From Symsagittifera roscoffensis (lineage: Eukaryota > Xenacoelomorpha > Acoela > Convolutidae), in contig NC_087063.1 of assembly GCF_963678635.1 (NCBI RefSeq), forward strand, positions 72,439,617 through 72,503,616: a DNA stretch of 64,000 nucleotides. Direction: 5' to 3'. The translations under genes were made by a program, and so were the position numbers. Below the pieces are notes generated by a model. The model did no database searches. It saw nothing but the letters and a program-made list of their open reading frames with translations, and had not been told where the DNA came from. Below, one piece after another: positions 32,290-45,600 of the stretch (positions within the stretch are counted from its first letter, which is position 1; each line of letters opens with the position of its first letter).

Positions 32290-35200
32290 CGGTTTGAAAG
32301 GTTTCGGCTCATTACACTTGCGAGAGCAATTGTCTTGTAAAAGGGAATTCGAATTTTTTTCCGTGAACAACTTTTCTTTGTAATTAACCTTGCGATAAGC
32401 ATGGGTTTTGCAGTCGGGTACTTGACTTTTTTCCCCGTAAATAACTTAGTTCACAGAATGGTCAAAATTAGAAATGGTAAATTCAGGTTTAGTTCATAAT
32501 GAATTTAATTTTTTTTGTGTCTCCGGCACACGGTTTGGAGGTAAGGAATGCACCTGGAAAGGCACATGTCCTGGGTTTGAATCTGAAAGGACCTGTGGTT
32601 TTTTAGATGGTAAATAATCCATTTCACAAAAATTGTCGGCTTATTATTGCCTGCTTGTTTTCTCGGCTTAGTTGCTATATTGCAGAATTGTTTTTTTTTA
32701 AAAGATTTTTCAAACATAATAGTTGCTTTCAGCGCTCTGGTTTAACTCTGCTGTTTGTTTGTTTTTTTTTAAACCTTGACATCGTATATTTTCAGTTTTT
32801 TTTTTTGCTTAAAAACTTTATTCTGCCCAAATAGTTTCGGTTTACTTTTTTCGGTTGTGACCCGATTTCGCGTCGCTTTAATGGAAGCATATAGTTTTTT
32901 GCTCACCTCTGGATCACCTCATGTCTTTAATTTTTTTTAGAAAATATAGTTCATGTTTTTCATGACAACAATTTTTTTTCAGCTTTATTGGTTTCGGCAT
33001 ATATTATATCGTCTTATTGGCCTGATATTGCGTCTTTCGACAAGCGAAAAAATTTGTGTGCGCGTGTGTGTATTGAGGATGAGGGGGGCTTAATAACTTC
33101 TTATTAGTCTTAAATTTTTATGAATGTTTGTCGGCTTTTTTATTTTACTTTTGGGTTCAATCAGTTTCGATCTATATTATATCAGCTTAGTTGCCTCAAA
33201 TAATTGCATTTGACGAGCAAATAAAGTGTTTTGAGTGTAAGTTGTCATTCTTTGAGTCTTAAGTCTTTTTGATTTTTGTCGGCTTAAAGGGTTTGTGCCA
33301 AGGTATTTACAGGATTTTTGTCGCTGGGTAAATTATCTTCCGATGCTAGTTTCACATTCTATTGTCTCGGCATGTTTTTGTTTCAAAATGAGTTTTATTC
33401 ATTTTGATAGATCTAGTTCGACATTTTCGAATTTTTTCTCGGTTATTTTGCTCGTGTTGTATCGCAAGTGGTGCGAAGCTCAGCTTCGTCTCTGTGTTGA
33501 AATTTGTTGCTCTTTTTATCAGTTCTGATCAACTGCCAGGCCTTTTCTCACATGAGCTCGAGGTAGTGCGGTTGCCTTTGTACGATTTGGCCTTGGGATC
33601 GAGGCGCGGCAGGGCCTTGTTTTTCTTCATTGTCTTAGTTTTTTGGCTTGTTTTGTTGGTTTAGTTGCCACACCAATTTTTTTTAGCTGTAAGCAGTTTG
33701 CGTTGTAGTCTCAAGTATCGTTGATTAACTCCTTTAGTTTTCTTAAATTAACTATCCCTGTCTGGTATAAATTCCGTTTTTGTGCGTTTTTTTTCGCGTA
33801 GGAGTTTTATTCGGCTTAAGTGATTTCGGCTCGTTTTGTCGATTTAATGAACTAATTTTGCATCGGTTTAAGGAGTATAAATTGTTATTTTTAATTTGAA
33901 TAAATCAGGTCGGTTGGATTATTTATTATTAGAATAAATCGCTCAATTTTTTTTATGACAGCTATTTCCTAGACGTATCGTTGGCTTAGCTAAAACTTTA
34001 AAAATACTAAAAGCTTGTTTATTGCCATTGGTTGCGTTTTGCGTCTGTTTTTCTGCTATTGAGTTTTTCCTATTTGCATAATTTGGTTTTTTTTTTAAAG
34101 TTTTTTCCTATAACAATAGTTCCCTTGGTCTTTTTGGATCATTAAATATCTAACCCAGTGTTGCCGGCTTTGTGAACGCTCGGAAAATACTAAATTCTTG
34201 CTTGAAGCTAGTGGTTGTTTTTCTCGTCCGTTTTCCGTTATTCCAGGTTTTGTATTTCCAAAAATGTTGATTTTTCAAGATTTTTTCGTCATTTCCATCT
34301 CTGTCTATTTGGTAACTTGCAATTCTACGCTCTTTGGTTGCTTCGCAAATGATGCGAAGCTCCGCTTTGCCTCTCTGTAATGTTTTAACTTTCTCGACTC
34401 CTATCGCGTTGTTTGGTGGCTAAAAAGTTTTTTGTGCGTTTCATACGTTGCTGGATGGTTAACCAATGTTGAAAAATAGTTTTTCAGCGAGCAATAATGG
34501 GTAAGTTCAGTAGCTCGTTTTTTTTCTCGAATTTCTCGAGTTGACTTTTTATGTTACAGCACTCTAAAATTGAAAACCAATTTAAAGCTTGCTTTAAAAA
34601 GAAGACTACGAAACTTTTGATTTTGAACGAGATTTGGGTATTCGCCCTGCCAAAAAGCAAGGGTGTTCCAACCGCTACTTGACTTTTATTTTCGGAATTA
34701 ACTTTGTTCACAGAATTCGCACTTGAAAAAGTTACACATGTTTAAATTGCTTCCGGTGCATTTAGCGCAATGATAATACCCATGCTTGAGACGACTAAAC
34801 CCAGTGCTTCGATTCCTGTCGGTACTTATTTTTTTTGCAAACAGAAAAATTTCGGCAATTTCAGACTATCGTCTGTCTGCTTATTTTTGTCAGTTTAGTT
34901 CCCGCAGAAAGGACTTTTTCGAAGGTTCCGATTCTTTTTTATAGCTCCATGTAAAGTTTCTATTGCTACAGGTAAGTTTGTTCCAGCATTGTTTTGGCTT
35001 TTTTGCAATAATATTTTTTTTGACAAAACGATTTTTTTTATTTCTCTTTCAGTTTTTGATTTGTCTTTTCATTTTGTAAATCGTGGTCATTCAGTTTGTT
35101 TTGTAAGTCGTGCGAAGCTCTAATTTGCCTCTGTGTAAAATATGCTTAATTGAGAAACTCGAATCCTGGATTATTTAGTGGAACTTCTCAAATTCATCGT

Positions 35201-35700
35201 TCGCCACAAGTTTTAAATACGAAACTCAAATGTTTTTGCTCTCGTTTTAGAATCCAATTGTTTGATTTGATAGTTCCAAAAAAAACATAAGCTCCCAAAG
35301 TTTTTTTTGAAATTTTTTCCACGATCAGAATGTTCAATTGTTTTAGGCGCAGTTGTTAAGAAAAATAAATGAAAGTTTCTTTAAAAATTTTGAATATCAG
35401 TATCATTTTATATATTTAAGGAAGCGTTTGTTCAACGATCCCTCTGAAGCACCTGAGGTGCGAGTCACGCGCCAAAAATTGTTTGTGAATGTTTTACTGA
35501 CTATTTTATTTCTGAACTGGGCACTTAATAACTTCATGTAGGGTTTTTCGAGGTTACTTGTTGTAAACCGGTAGGCTTATGGCCGTCCTTTGTGTTTGAT
35601 ATTGTGCACGTTGAGCTCTACATGTCAAAAACTTGTGGTAAATTCAAATCTTGGCAGATCTTAGATTTAAAAATAGACTGCAGAAGTGTTGATTTCGAGC
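32290..35700 (+). repeat. Dense SINE region with shared tail and TCGGCTTAGTTGCC motif
   Basis: A patchwork of SINE pieces: leader CCGTAAATAACTTAGTTCAC (32440), tRNA-like heads (about 32525-32600 and 33553-33635, the latter TCGAGGTAGTGCGGTTGCC), repeated TCGGCTTAGTTGC stretches, and tail hairpins at 33451-33500, 34341-34378 and 35101-35137. No gene seen. Confidence 0.65.
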
Positions 35701-35736
35701 TAAATAACCTTCAAGTTTCAATCAACATCATACCAT

Positions 35737-36300
35737 AACAAGGGTAGCTAGTTACTGTGCAAGTAGCTTAGAATAGTCCGACCATAGTCTTAAAAAATAC
35801 AATTTTTTTTTCAAATTAGTGTAGTTTTTTTGCTATCAAAAATAAGCGCTGAGACACTTTCGATAGTCAAAATATAATAAGCAAATTGGAAAGTATTTAA
35901 GTAGAAAAATGACTAAAAAAACAAAAAATCACCTTAATTTTTTTGCATTTAAATCAAAAAAAACTTATCTTACTCGAATAAATTAAGTATTTATGGCTTA
36001 AATTAAGCTATTGTAAGATTTTCAGCTATTAAAATTAAGCTATTATAAGACTGCTCGATCGCTTTAGTTGCTCGAAATTGAACGAAAAATCAAGTTTTCC
36101 AACCGGTTTTTCTCGACACTGGAAAATTTTTTTGGAAATTTCCAAATGTTCAAATTAGGACTGGCAGGGTTTTTATATAATATATCACTCAATGCGCTCC
36201 GAAGGTTTGTGGTGGCTGAGTTGGCGTGAAAAAAAAATAAACTAAATTAAACACACCCAAATACAAAATCTTCTCGATTTTTAAAATGGTCAGAACAGTT
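35737..36300 (-). repeat. R560 repeat copy, reverse
   Basis: Starts AACAAGGGTAGCTAGTTACT then GTGCAAGTAG and GTCCGACCAT; ends AAATGGTCAGAACAGTTACA. Full-length in the opposite orientation. Confidence 0.8.
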
Positions 36301-38149
36301 ACAGTTGAAACAAAAAGCGATCGCTATGCAAACAAAAGCCGGTCGCTATCATAGTCTCTTCGCAATGATAATCAATGGAAGAAAAAGTTGTAATCGGAAA
36401 CTAGACTTTCCTCGTAAACAACTTTTTCCAACTTCCGAAGAAAGTGCTGAATATATACACTTGGGGTGGTTTTTTATTTTACAAACCGATTTTACAAATT
36501 TTTTCCTCCCTCGGGGATCGCTCCGCTGTTCTGAATGGGTCCATCCGAGTGTGCACAGCAGTATAATATTCTGCCATCAGTCTGTCTAAACTCCTGTGTC
36601 TAAACTCTAAATAATTTACACGTTTTCGAATTATCCCGCACTACAAAATCGTTCCCAATTGAAGTGAGGCAAAAAGCTAACTGATTTTATTGATTCCATA
36701 CACGACTAAATGCTTAAAAATTTCGATTTAGGCTGATAATTGGCAAATTTTTGGTTTTGCCAATATGTTTTAACACGTTATTCGAGGCCAATTAAAAACA
36801 ATCGGAACATTCAAGGCTTTGCCCTGATACGAGCAACTTGTCTTACATTTCTGCAAGAAATTGATGTTATATTTTTCATTCTTAACAATTTGCAGGCTCC
36901 TTTTCACATGGTCTAGAGCTCGTTTCCCCTTCAGGATTTTTTCCACTTGGTCTAGAGATTTTATTCTTGTTTTTTTTTTCAATATAAATGAAATGCAAAA
37001 GTTTTTCGGAGAAATGGATTTGTCGGACTTTCGTTTGTCTGCTTATTTTTTTGTCGATTTGGCTTCAGAGTTTGGATTTTTCTTGTTGAATTTTTTTTGG
37101 TAAAATTGATTTTCCTAATATTGTTTCGTGAATTTACTGATCGGATTTTGGATGTTTTTAATTTTTAATTTTTCAGGTTTTGAATTATTTTTTCAACTTT
37201 TTCAAATGTTTTTTTTTCAATTTTAATGGTTTTGCTTTGTTTTATCGACTTATTCAACCTATTTTTTGTCGTTCGACATGAAAAATGAAGAAAAAATATT
37301 GAGAATTAACTCAGTTGTGCTGTAAAAGCTTTGAATTTATGTTGCTTGAAGTTTTTTTCTGACCAAAATTTCTTATGGCAATTTTTTGCTTTCCGCTCAA
37401 TGAGCGTCTACCTACATATTGTCGGCTTAGGGGCCGCCCGTCCGTTTTTTTTTCAATTGTTTTTTGACTTACTTCTGTCTCATTTTACCTTCGATGCTTC
37501 AATGGTTTGCAGTATATTGATTGTGTTTGAGCACCTAACTGATATAAAAGCTGATTGTGTGTTTTTCAAAAGCTTGAAGGCTCAAACGCTAAGGCCATTG
37601 ATTCGTTCCTGAAACACAGTGGGTTGGATTTCCAGAACATATTGTAATCTTTTATTTCCTTCGAGGCGTTTTTTTTTGTAAGTTTTCACTATTGGGCGAA
37701 TTTCTTAATTGCCGTAGTTGATCATCAAAACCTATTTATCCCCCATTCCCTTTTTAGTTGTGCTGAGAGATTTTCATTTGGGTTGTCATGTTAACTTTCA
37801 TTTGAAAGTCAGATGAACTAACTGCTAAATAAGAACCCAAAAACTCGAAAAATTTTCCTGAATTCAATTGTTTAATTTTTAGAAAAAGAAATCAACCGAC
37901 TTTAAGCAAACATTTCTAAATTTTTTCTCATCAAAAATTTCTTTCTCAGTGAAGCATTTTTGATTGATATGCTATGCAGAAAGTTTAATCATTTTTGATT
38001 GAATGCTATGCAGAAAATTTTTCCATTAATTTTAGAAAAAAAATGCTTTATAGAAATAAAAAAATTGTTTTTAATAATTAGTGTTAACAGAATGGCGAAA
38101 CTGCAGTTCGCGAACACTAACGCGAATTTACTTATTCAGAAAACCCGAA
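36301..38149. other. Gene-free stretch with SINE fragments
   Basis: Type 2 SINE pieces near 36895-36965 (CACATGGTCTAGAGCTCG and again CACTTGGTCTAGAG) and TTGTCGGCTTAGGGGCC at about 37424. The rest is T-rich with no gene. Confidence 0.45.
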
Positions 38150-39000
38150 TTGGTGATTTGAACATGCGTTTGAGCATCTCAAGATAAATCCTATGCCGCC
38201 AGCTGAAGTTTTTTCCAGTAACGCACCTACGGTGCTTCGAATTTTTAACAACTAATAAAAAACCGCATATATTGGAAATATATTTTGAATCCTTTGAGTG
38301 TACTCTGACAGCAACCAATTACAGGTTTGGCAGTTTCTATTTTTGTAAGGTTTTGAATTGATTTTTTTTTGTTATTCAAATTTTGCAAACCATAAATTTT
38401 TGAAGTTTTTTATATCTGTTCTTTGAAAAATTTTAAAATGACATAGAAAGCTAAAAACAATTGAGCAGTCGCATATGGACGCAAGATTTGTAACTCCTAA
38501 GAGTAATCTCATTGTAACCAACTACAGCGTTGGGAATTTCAAATTTTGAGAAACTTCAAAATTAAAGTTTTCTGAAAAATCCCAAAAACTAAACGATTTG
38601 AAAACTAAACGATTTTAAGTAGTCGTGGCTGGAGGCAAAATTCGCAACTCTTGGGAGTAAACTGATATAGCCTTACCATAGTGATGGGAATTCCAAATTT
38701 TGTTACATCTAACTTTTTTGAACAATTTAAAAAAAAACATAAAAACGTCACATCTCGGAAACTAAAAGCATTTGAGCAGTCGCATTTGGACATAAGATTT
38801 GCTAATTGAAACTCTTATGAGTACCCTCACAGCAACCAACTACAATTTTGCGATATTCAAATCCATTAAAGTTTTTGAAATCTAAGTTTTCTGAAAAGTT
38901 AAAAAGAAATCATAAAACACGTCATATCTCGAAAACTACCAGGTTTTGAGTATTTATGTTTGGAGGCAAGATTCGCAATCTTTGAGAGTATTGGGCGACT
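38150..39000 (+). repeat. Degenerate tandem array, roughly 160-bp unit
   Basis: A motif of the form GATTYGCAACTCTTGRGAGTA followed by CAGCAACCAACTACA recurs near 38290, 38500, 38655, 38818 and 38985 (spacings about 200, 155, 160 and 167), each followed by TTCAAATT and AACGTCATATCTCG-like blocks. It lies just upstream of NPRL3. Confidence 0.7.
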
Positions 39001-39462
39001 TATTTTCAACTGGGTCAATTAAACACTGAATTCAAACTGGAACTGGAAAATCGGAAAAACTTTCTTAGCCCTTGCACGATACGATATAGCCTAAACGCGA
39101 AAAATTATTTCATTAAACATGGAAAAATAATACGTTGAAAAAGCTTAAACGTGGCGAGATAGTGAAGCCCGCATTTAAATATAGAATGTCACAATTATTT
39201 CAGAAATTTAATACGATTTCCGATAAATTTGTTGAAAGCTATAGTGCAAGGAGCAATAAATGCAGTTTCATTTTCAAGAGAAACTGTCCATAGAAGTGCG
39301 CAATTTTTTGACGTAAAAAAGTCATGATTATATAAGTCAAACTGTGCTGGCTTTGCTTCGAAAAACAGTTTGCACTCGCTTTGAGACGTTCAGGGATTCA
39401 AAACTGGATCAATTTTGTAGCAGAGACAGCTCAACCCTAAATAAACTTTTTTCCAGTTTTCA
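39001..39462. promoter_or_regulatory. Immediate upstream region of NPRL3
   Basis: No TATA or initiator stands out. The notable element is the acceptor AACTTTTTTCCAG ending at 39456, six bases before the start codon. Confidence 0.4.
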
Positions 39463-39607
39463 ATGAGTGAGCGTGACGTGATTGGACTGGTGTTGACATT
39501 GAGTGGGAGCAGAGGGAATGAACTGCTATACAGAAACCCACTCTACAGACAACCTTTTACTAATTCACCCAACGACACAATCGTATCTGAACAAACCAAT
39601 AGCCAAG
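39463..39607 (+). CDS. NPRL3: NPRL3 exon 1
   Basis: Starts MSERDVIGLVLTLSGSRGNE; donor CCAAG|GTCACC, phase 1. The SGSRGN motif is diagnostic of NPRL3. Confidence 0.85.
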
Positions 39608-42600
39608 GTCACCAAAGGGTCCATGATCATGAAATATTTATCATTATAACTTTATGTTGTATACACCGTTCACTGTGCATCGGGTTTTTTAATTAACACT
39701 ATCATTAACAGCAACAATAACTCAATCAGTTCTTAAATAATCAAACGAATGTAGTACAATTTGCCAACTTGTCTCGATAATCAAGAGAGAAAATCATCAG
39801 AAATATTTTTAAAAAAATTGTAAAACCAATTTGTGACCTCAAAATTGTCATCAGCAGCAAAAGAAAATCAGGAAAGCTTACGAACAGACAAATTCACGGA
39901 ATTCTCAGCCTTTGATGATGCCCTGTTGGAAAATATCTGTGTGCTGAAACACAACCGTTCGAGATCTTTCCACTTGGAAATCGACAGGTTCTTTTCAAGC
40001 TCCCCGAATCCCCAAAACAAACCTGAAAACAAATAAATTGCTTCAATTGTGATGCAAAACTCCAAAATTTAGACTCTAAAGGTAGTCTTTCTTGTTAATA
40101 CTAACAATGCTGTTAATAAGTGCGCTTAAGTCTGAAGATCTGAGCATTCCATTTTCCAAAAGGAGTTGGAAAACTGTTTTTGGCTTCGTTGAAATTTACC
40201 TGGGGGGAGGGAGGGCTAGAAAAGAACGAATCTAACAACAGCGTGGCTTTCATTGGCTACCCTGTGCAGTGGGACAAGACACTGATGCTTCACTTGGTGT
40301 TTGCTACCAGAGCCAATGTGTCTTCTAAGCTGACTGATCAACTGTCCAAACTGTCTCAGAAGGCGGCACTCATGCTATTGCAAGAGGCAGAAATTATGAG
40401 GGACCTCTCTTTTGACTCGGTACGAGAAGATACAATTTTTTGCAGTTCAAGTTTTGATGCTCAGAATACTTGGCGGTTATATGCACCATGTTTTTGTTTT
40501 CGTTTGAAGTAGCTATTTTTAGAATGATGCGAGTTAATGCAAAATATATATTTATAACAAGCCAGGTGTAATCAGTATTTTAGATTCAAAATAAAATTTT
40601 TTTGCTGAATTAATGGCATGATTTTTATCATTGATTCAAAGCTGACAACCCTGGGAAAAGCTGATATTTAACGCAGAAAAATGCTGCCTATATACGGCAA
40701 TTAGTTCAATTTGATCCGTTTACCAAAAAAGTGTTCTGTTTCAGATCCATTTCAGTGAGGATACAAATCGCAGCAATGACGTAAGTCACGGCGTAATACC
40801 TGGAAACGGTTTCTTTTAATTGTGGTTGTAATCAAAATGGAAAGGCAGTTGATCATCACTCGTCTTTTTGTGATTCATAAGGATTAGCTAGAACAGATCA
40901 ATATTCACACATTTCGCCCCTAATAACATTATTGGTACATTTCGCTCCCTCGCACATTTCGCCCCTAATCAAATTATTGGCGCATTTCGCCAATCATACA
41001 TTTCGCGTCACATTGTCAACCACAAATGTAAATTAAGAAAGCGGTGATTAATTTATGATTGTGTAATAAATTAGGGGTGAAACGTGTGAGGACGAAATGT
41101 GTGATTTTATGTTGGCGTAAAGTGTGCGCGACAAAAACAACCACATTCGATCTACTCGCTGCGTTATCTTAACCTGTTTAAACGAGCGTAGCGTAGCTTG
41201 ATACTACGGTGCAACTTTTTTCCCATTCTAAATCGTAAATAAAAGGATACTTTTGGTAGCTTTTTGAATCGGTAGGCAGCATATGTGCTTTGACATTAAT
41301 TATTAGAGAGCAAACTCAGTTGGTTCTTGTTTAATTCATCAATTGAATCGAAAACAGCTATTTGTTTCATACAACCATATAATAATTCATGTCCCATTTC
41401 AGAAGTTTTTCAAGTCTACACTTCGCGAGGTTTTTGAAACGCATAACTTATACGCAATTTGGTTTAATACATTCGAAGTTATTACATGCAAAGTTATGTG
41501 GTTGCCTTTAGGTCATTACATTCCAAATAATTACATGCAAAATTTCAATTGTGCATTTTAAAAGCTGCTCACTCTTTGCCGATTTCTCGCACGTGTTTGC
41601 GAAGCTGCAGTTTCGCCTGTGTTGATACATTTGAAGTTGATGCTAATCGTGACATTTTTGCAAACAAATTGTGTAGCAATCTATTTCGCCTGATACTTGG
41701 TAGATCGCCATTAAGCTTGTTGGAAAAAAAATTATTTTTATCCGGGTTGTCGAGTAAGGTTTTGCAGATGACTTTCGTTTCGAAGCAAAGTAGATAACTG
41801 AGAGACGGGTCTGAATCAGACATTGAAACTAATAGACAATTAAGAGACAGTAAAAGCAAACAAAGCAGAAGCAAGGCACCAAATTAAAAGACAATCATTT
41901 GCCGAAATTTGAATCACTATGTTTTTTACAGCAGTTAGTCTTTTTCGATTTCGGAGCAAGCAACTCTTAAAAGACTTATTCGTTTGCTGCCTAATTCGTT
42001 CAATAACCCGCACAAATACTGTGATATTTTTGCTCTTTATTAAGATCACTGTCCAGATCAGACCCGTCTCCTTGTCATTTACCTGAGTTAAGAACTACAG
42101 ATGTCTCTTGGGTGCAACAAATAAAAATGATTTTTTTTGCGCCTGGTTTTAAATGTATTTCGTGTTAGTAGCATTTGAAACTGTAGGGAAAATTGAATTC
42201 ATTTTATTTGGATAAGAAAGTGTTAATAAACTAATAAACTTTTTGGTTTAAAGATATGATGAGGTTTAAGCTTGTTTCTTGCCATACAAAACAAGCAAAG
42301 GTAGGGCAGAACTGGGCAAGGCAGGGAAGGGAAGGACAAGGCAAGGCCTGGCAGGGCGGTGTAAGGGTGAGATCCATTTGGCTATATATAACACCATGCA
42401 GTCACTCATCCTGCCGTCCGTCCAGTCATAGCGTCTAGCTTTCCATATTCCCAGCGGTGCATCCATCCTGCTACCCATTCTAGCCATCCATCTAGTCATC
42501 CAGCAATATATCTAGTCATCCGTTCGGCTATCCAACTATCGATTCTTCAAGCCATCTATCTGGTCATTCATAAATCCAGCCCGGCAAAGTAAGGGAAGAA

Positions 42601-45600
42601 AAGCAGGGCAAAGAAGAGCGAAGATTGCCAAGGCTGACGAGGACAAGGGAAGGAAATGCGCAGGCTGAATCCATCCTGTCATTCATACAGCCGTACTGAC
42701 ACCAAACCATCTATCCTGTTATCCATCCAGCCATACATCTAGCCATCCATATACCGAGCAGGCGCTTCAGCTATCTATCCTTTCAGTCATTCTATCAGGC
42801 ATATATCAATCTAGCTTTCTATTCACCCATCCAGCCAACGCTCGTTCAAACCATCCATTCTTTCAGCCACCCATTCATCCACTTCTCCATTCATTCAACC
42901 AGACATCGATCCTTCCATTCAGTCTCCCTTCCAGCCTTCTATTTAATCAGATATCCATCCTGCCAGCCATCAATCCGGCCAGTTATCTAAACAGTCATCC
43001 GTTCATCCATCCAGAGCTCGCTCCATCCTTCCAGCTACCGATCCACTCCTTAATCCATCCAATTATTCATCTATGCAGCCATCGCACCCGTATTTACAGC
43101 AATCCGTCTAGTCATTCGTCCAGGTATCCATCCAGCAACTTATCCAATCAGTTATTTAACGCGTCGTCCATCCAGCCTTGCAGCCAGTCATCCATCGATC
43201 CATGTATCCAGCAATCTTGCCGTCAATCCACCCCGCCATCGATCAGGATATCCAGCCATCCAGCGCTCTATCCAGCTATCCATCGATCCTTCATGTCATC
43301 CAGTCATTCATCCATGCAGGCATCGATCAAGCTCTTCATCTGTCAATCAGTCATCTATGCAGTTGTCGATACAGCCTTCCAGCGTTCGATCTATCTATCC
43401 TACCTTCGATCCATGCATCTATCCAGGTATTCATCCAACCATTCGGTCATCTAGCCGGCTATCCATCAATTCTACCATCTAGTCATCCATTCAGCGATGC
43501 ATCGTTACATCTATATAACCTGTTTTATTTTTAATAACCCGTTTTAATTCTATATAACCGCGTTTTTAACCCACTTTTAAACCCTTTCCATTTTAATCAA
43601 TTGTAGTATAACCCTTACAACGCCTTTTTATTACCGACGATTAGAATGATGACAAAATAAACCTAATTGGAAGAAACACCGCGATGTTTTTGGTAATATA
43701 TCAAATCTTCGGTAATGGTTTTGTTTTTAAGAGCGTAGAGCGAGCGTATCGGGATCTCCAAACAATTATTCTTCTGGACTCATTGTATAAATCTAATTAA
43801 TTTAAATATTTTTTAAAGTAAGTCAAATATTCGGCATGCCGGTGATGCTAGTAAATTTGAGCTGCGGAGATTCACGCTTTTTTTGTTTGCGCTTCACTTT
43901 AACATGAGTTTTACAATCATTGCTAGCAGGGTTCATAGTCTACGGTAGTTGGCCGAATTTAAGTGGTGAATACTTGGGTTACGCTTTTGCTCGTCTTCTA
44001 AGTTTGTAAAAACTAATTTAACATCATGTTTTCCTGATGAATTTGCGTGATTGTGTTTGTCACAAGCTTCGATAAATTTAACGCCTTCGGTATTTACCAA
44101 TGCTGGCAATTTATTTTATTTATATTTCGAAAAAGTCTTCGGGAATTTGTCTTTAAACTAGTGTACAACAATGCGGTTTTTGTTCTTACAGTAAACCCAT
44201 CATCTGAGTTGCTAATCCGGTCTGTTTTTTGTATTCAAATTGAAATAAACAATGGATTAATCGAGGGCTTAAATTGAAAAAAATCCTATAGTTTCGAGTT
44301 TAAAATGGTCTAAGTTGTGGAGTTAAATTGTAAAAGAATGAAACGATATGGTAAAACAAAAGAAAAGTTAACAGTCGCGAGGGTTAAAATAGAAGACATC
44401 GAAGGCCGCGCGCTTTCTGCTAGATTTGTCTCAATCTTCGTTTTATTGTATTGTAGTTTGTCTTGAGTTTATGATCCAATAAGAGTAGCTGGTTGCCATC
44501 GAAGTACACAGAAGGTTCAGATCACAGTCATCTGTGCAAAAATGTTGGATAAACTTGCAATAACCAAGGTTATTGAAACCAGATACTAGACTTTTTTTTT
44601 TACCGGTAAACAACTTTGTTCACAAGATTTTGCACGTGAAAATTACTCGTGGTTCAACTTGATTCATGATAATTTCAATATCAACCAGCTATACTGAACA
44701 TCTGGCGTAGAAGTAATACACCTGCTTGAAACGATAAAGGTTTGAGATTCGAAACCGACGGGGACCTTTTTTGAAAATTTAAAAACAGTCTGCTTTACGG
44801 GATATTGTCCGTGTTTTTTTGTCGGCTTAGTTCCCTTGAACGGACTCTTTTTGACGGTTAAGTTTCTTCTGAACTCTATTCCTAAAGCCGCATTAATAGA
44901 GGTAATTAATTTAAAGTTTTTTCGTTTCAAAGTTTTCTCGCATATTTTTAGTTTTTTTTTGAGAAATTTGTAACAAAATTTTTTAATAAAAGAAAAAAAC
45001 GTTTTTGCTTTTTTCTAACTTTTTCTCCGTTGGTTAAATTGTACAGACATTTTACGCATGCAATTATTTGTCTCGTAATTAGCAAGCATTAGCAGTTCCG
45101 AACTTAGAATTTTTCTTGAAAAGAACTTGTCCTGTAAGCACTTTGTCCATCAAAAAAATCTAATTTTTCTCATAACTGCACTTTCGTCAACCAACCGACA
45201 TGTTGAGCTTGCCTGCATTTTAAATAACTGTTCTATTCTATATTCTGTTCTATCGTGTGTTCAATTTTACCAACTCCGGTTCGGTATAATGTCCGCTTTT
45301 TCGTTTTTCCTTTTTTGTTTACTCGGCTTTTTGAAAGTTTATCGGTTTGTTCCTAATCGGCGGTATCGCATCATACTGCTTTGAGTTAGCGAAGCAATTT
45401 TTTATGCGTATGAGTTTTATAAGGGGTTATTTTCATATTTATAAAAGTTTTCAATTTTTTATGGAAAAATTGTTTTGGTCAATGAATGTCGCTCAAAAAA
45501 TGTCTTTGATACCGCTTCGAAATTTTTGTTTCGAAGCAAATTGATCTTTCAATCGTCTTGTTTGACATGTTTTTTAAAAGTGAATTTTTTTATGGCAAAT

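Noticed and set aside
43178-43534. 118-codon Ser/Pro/His/Ile-rich open frame
   Set aside because: Entirely inside the CCAT-type array; the composition is dictated by the repeat.
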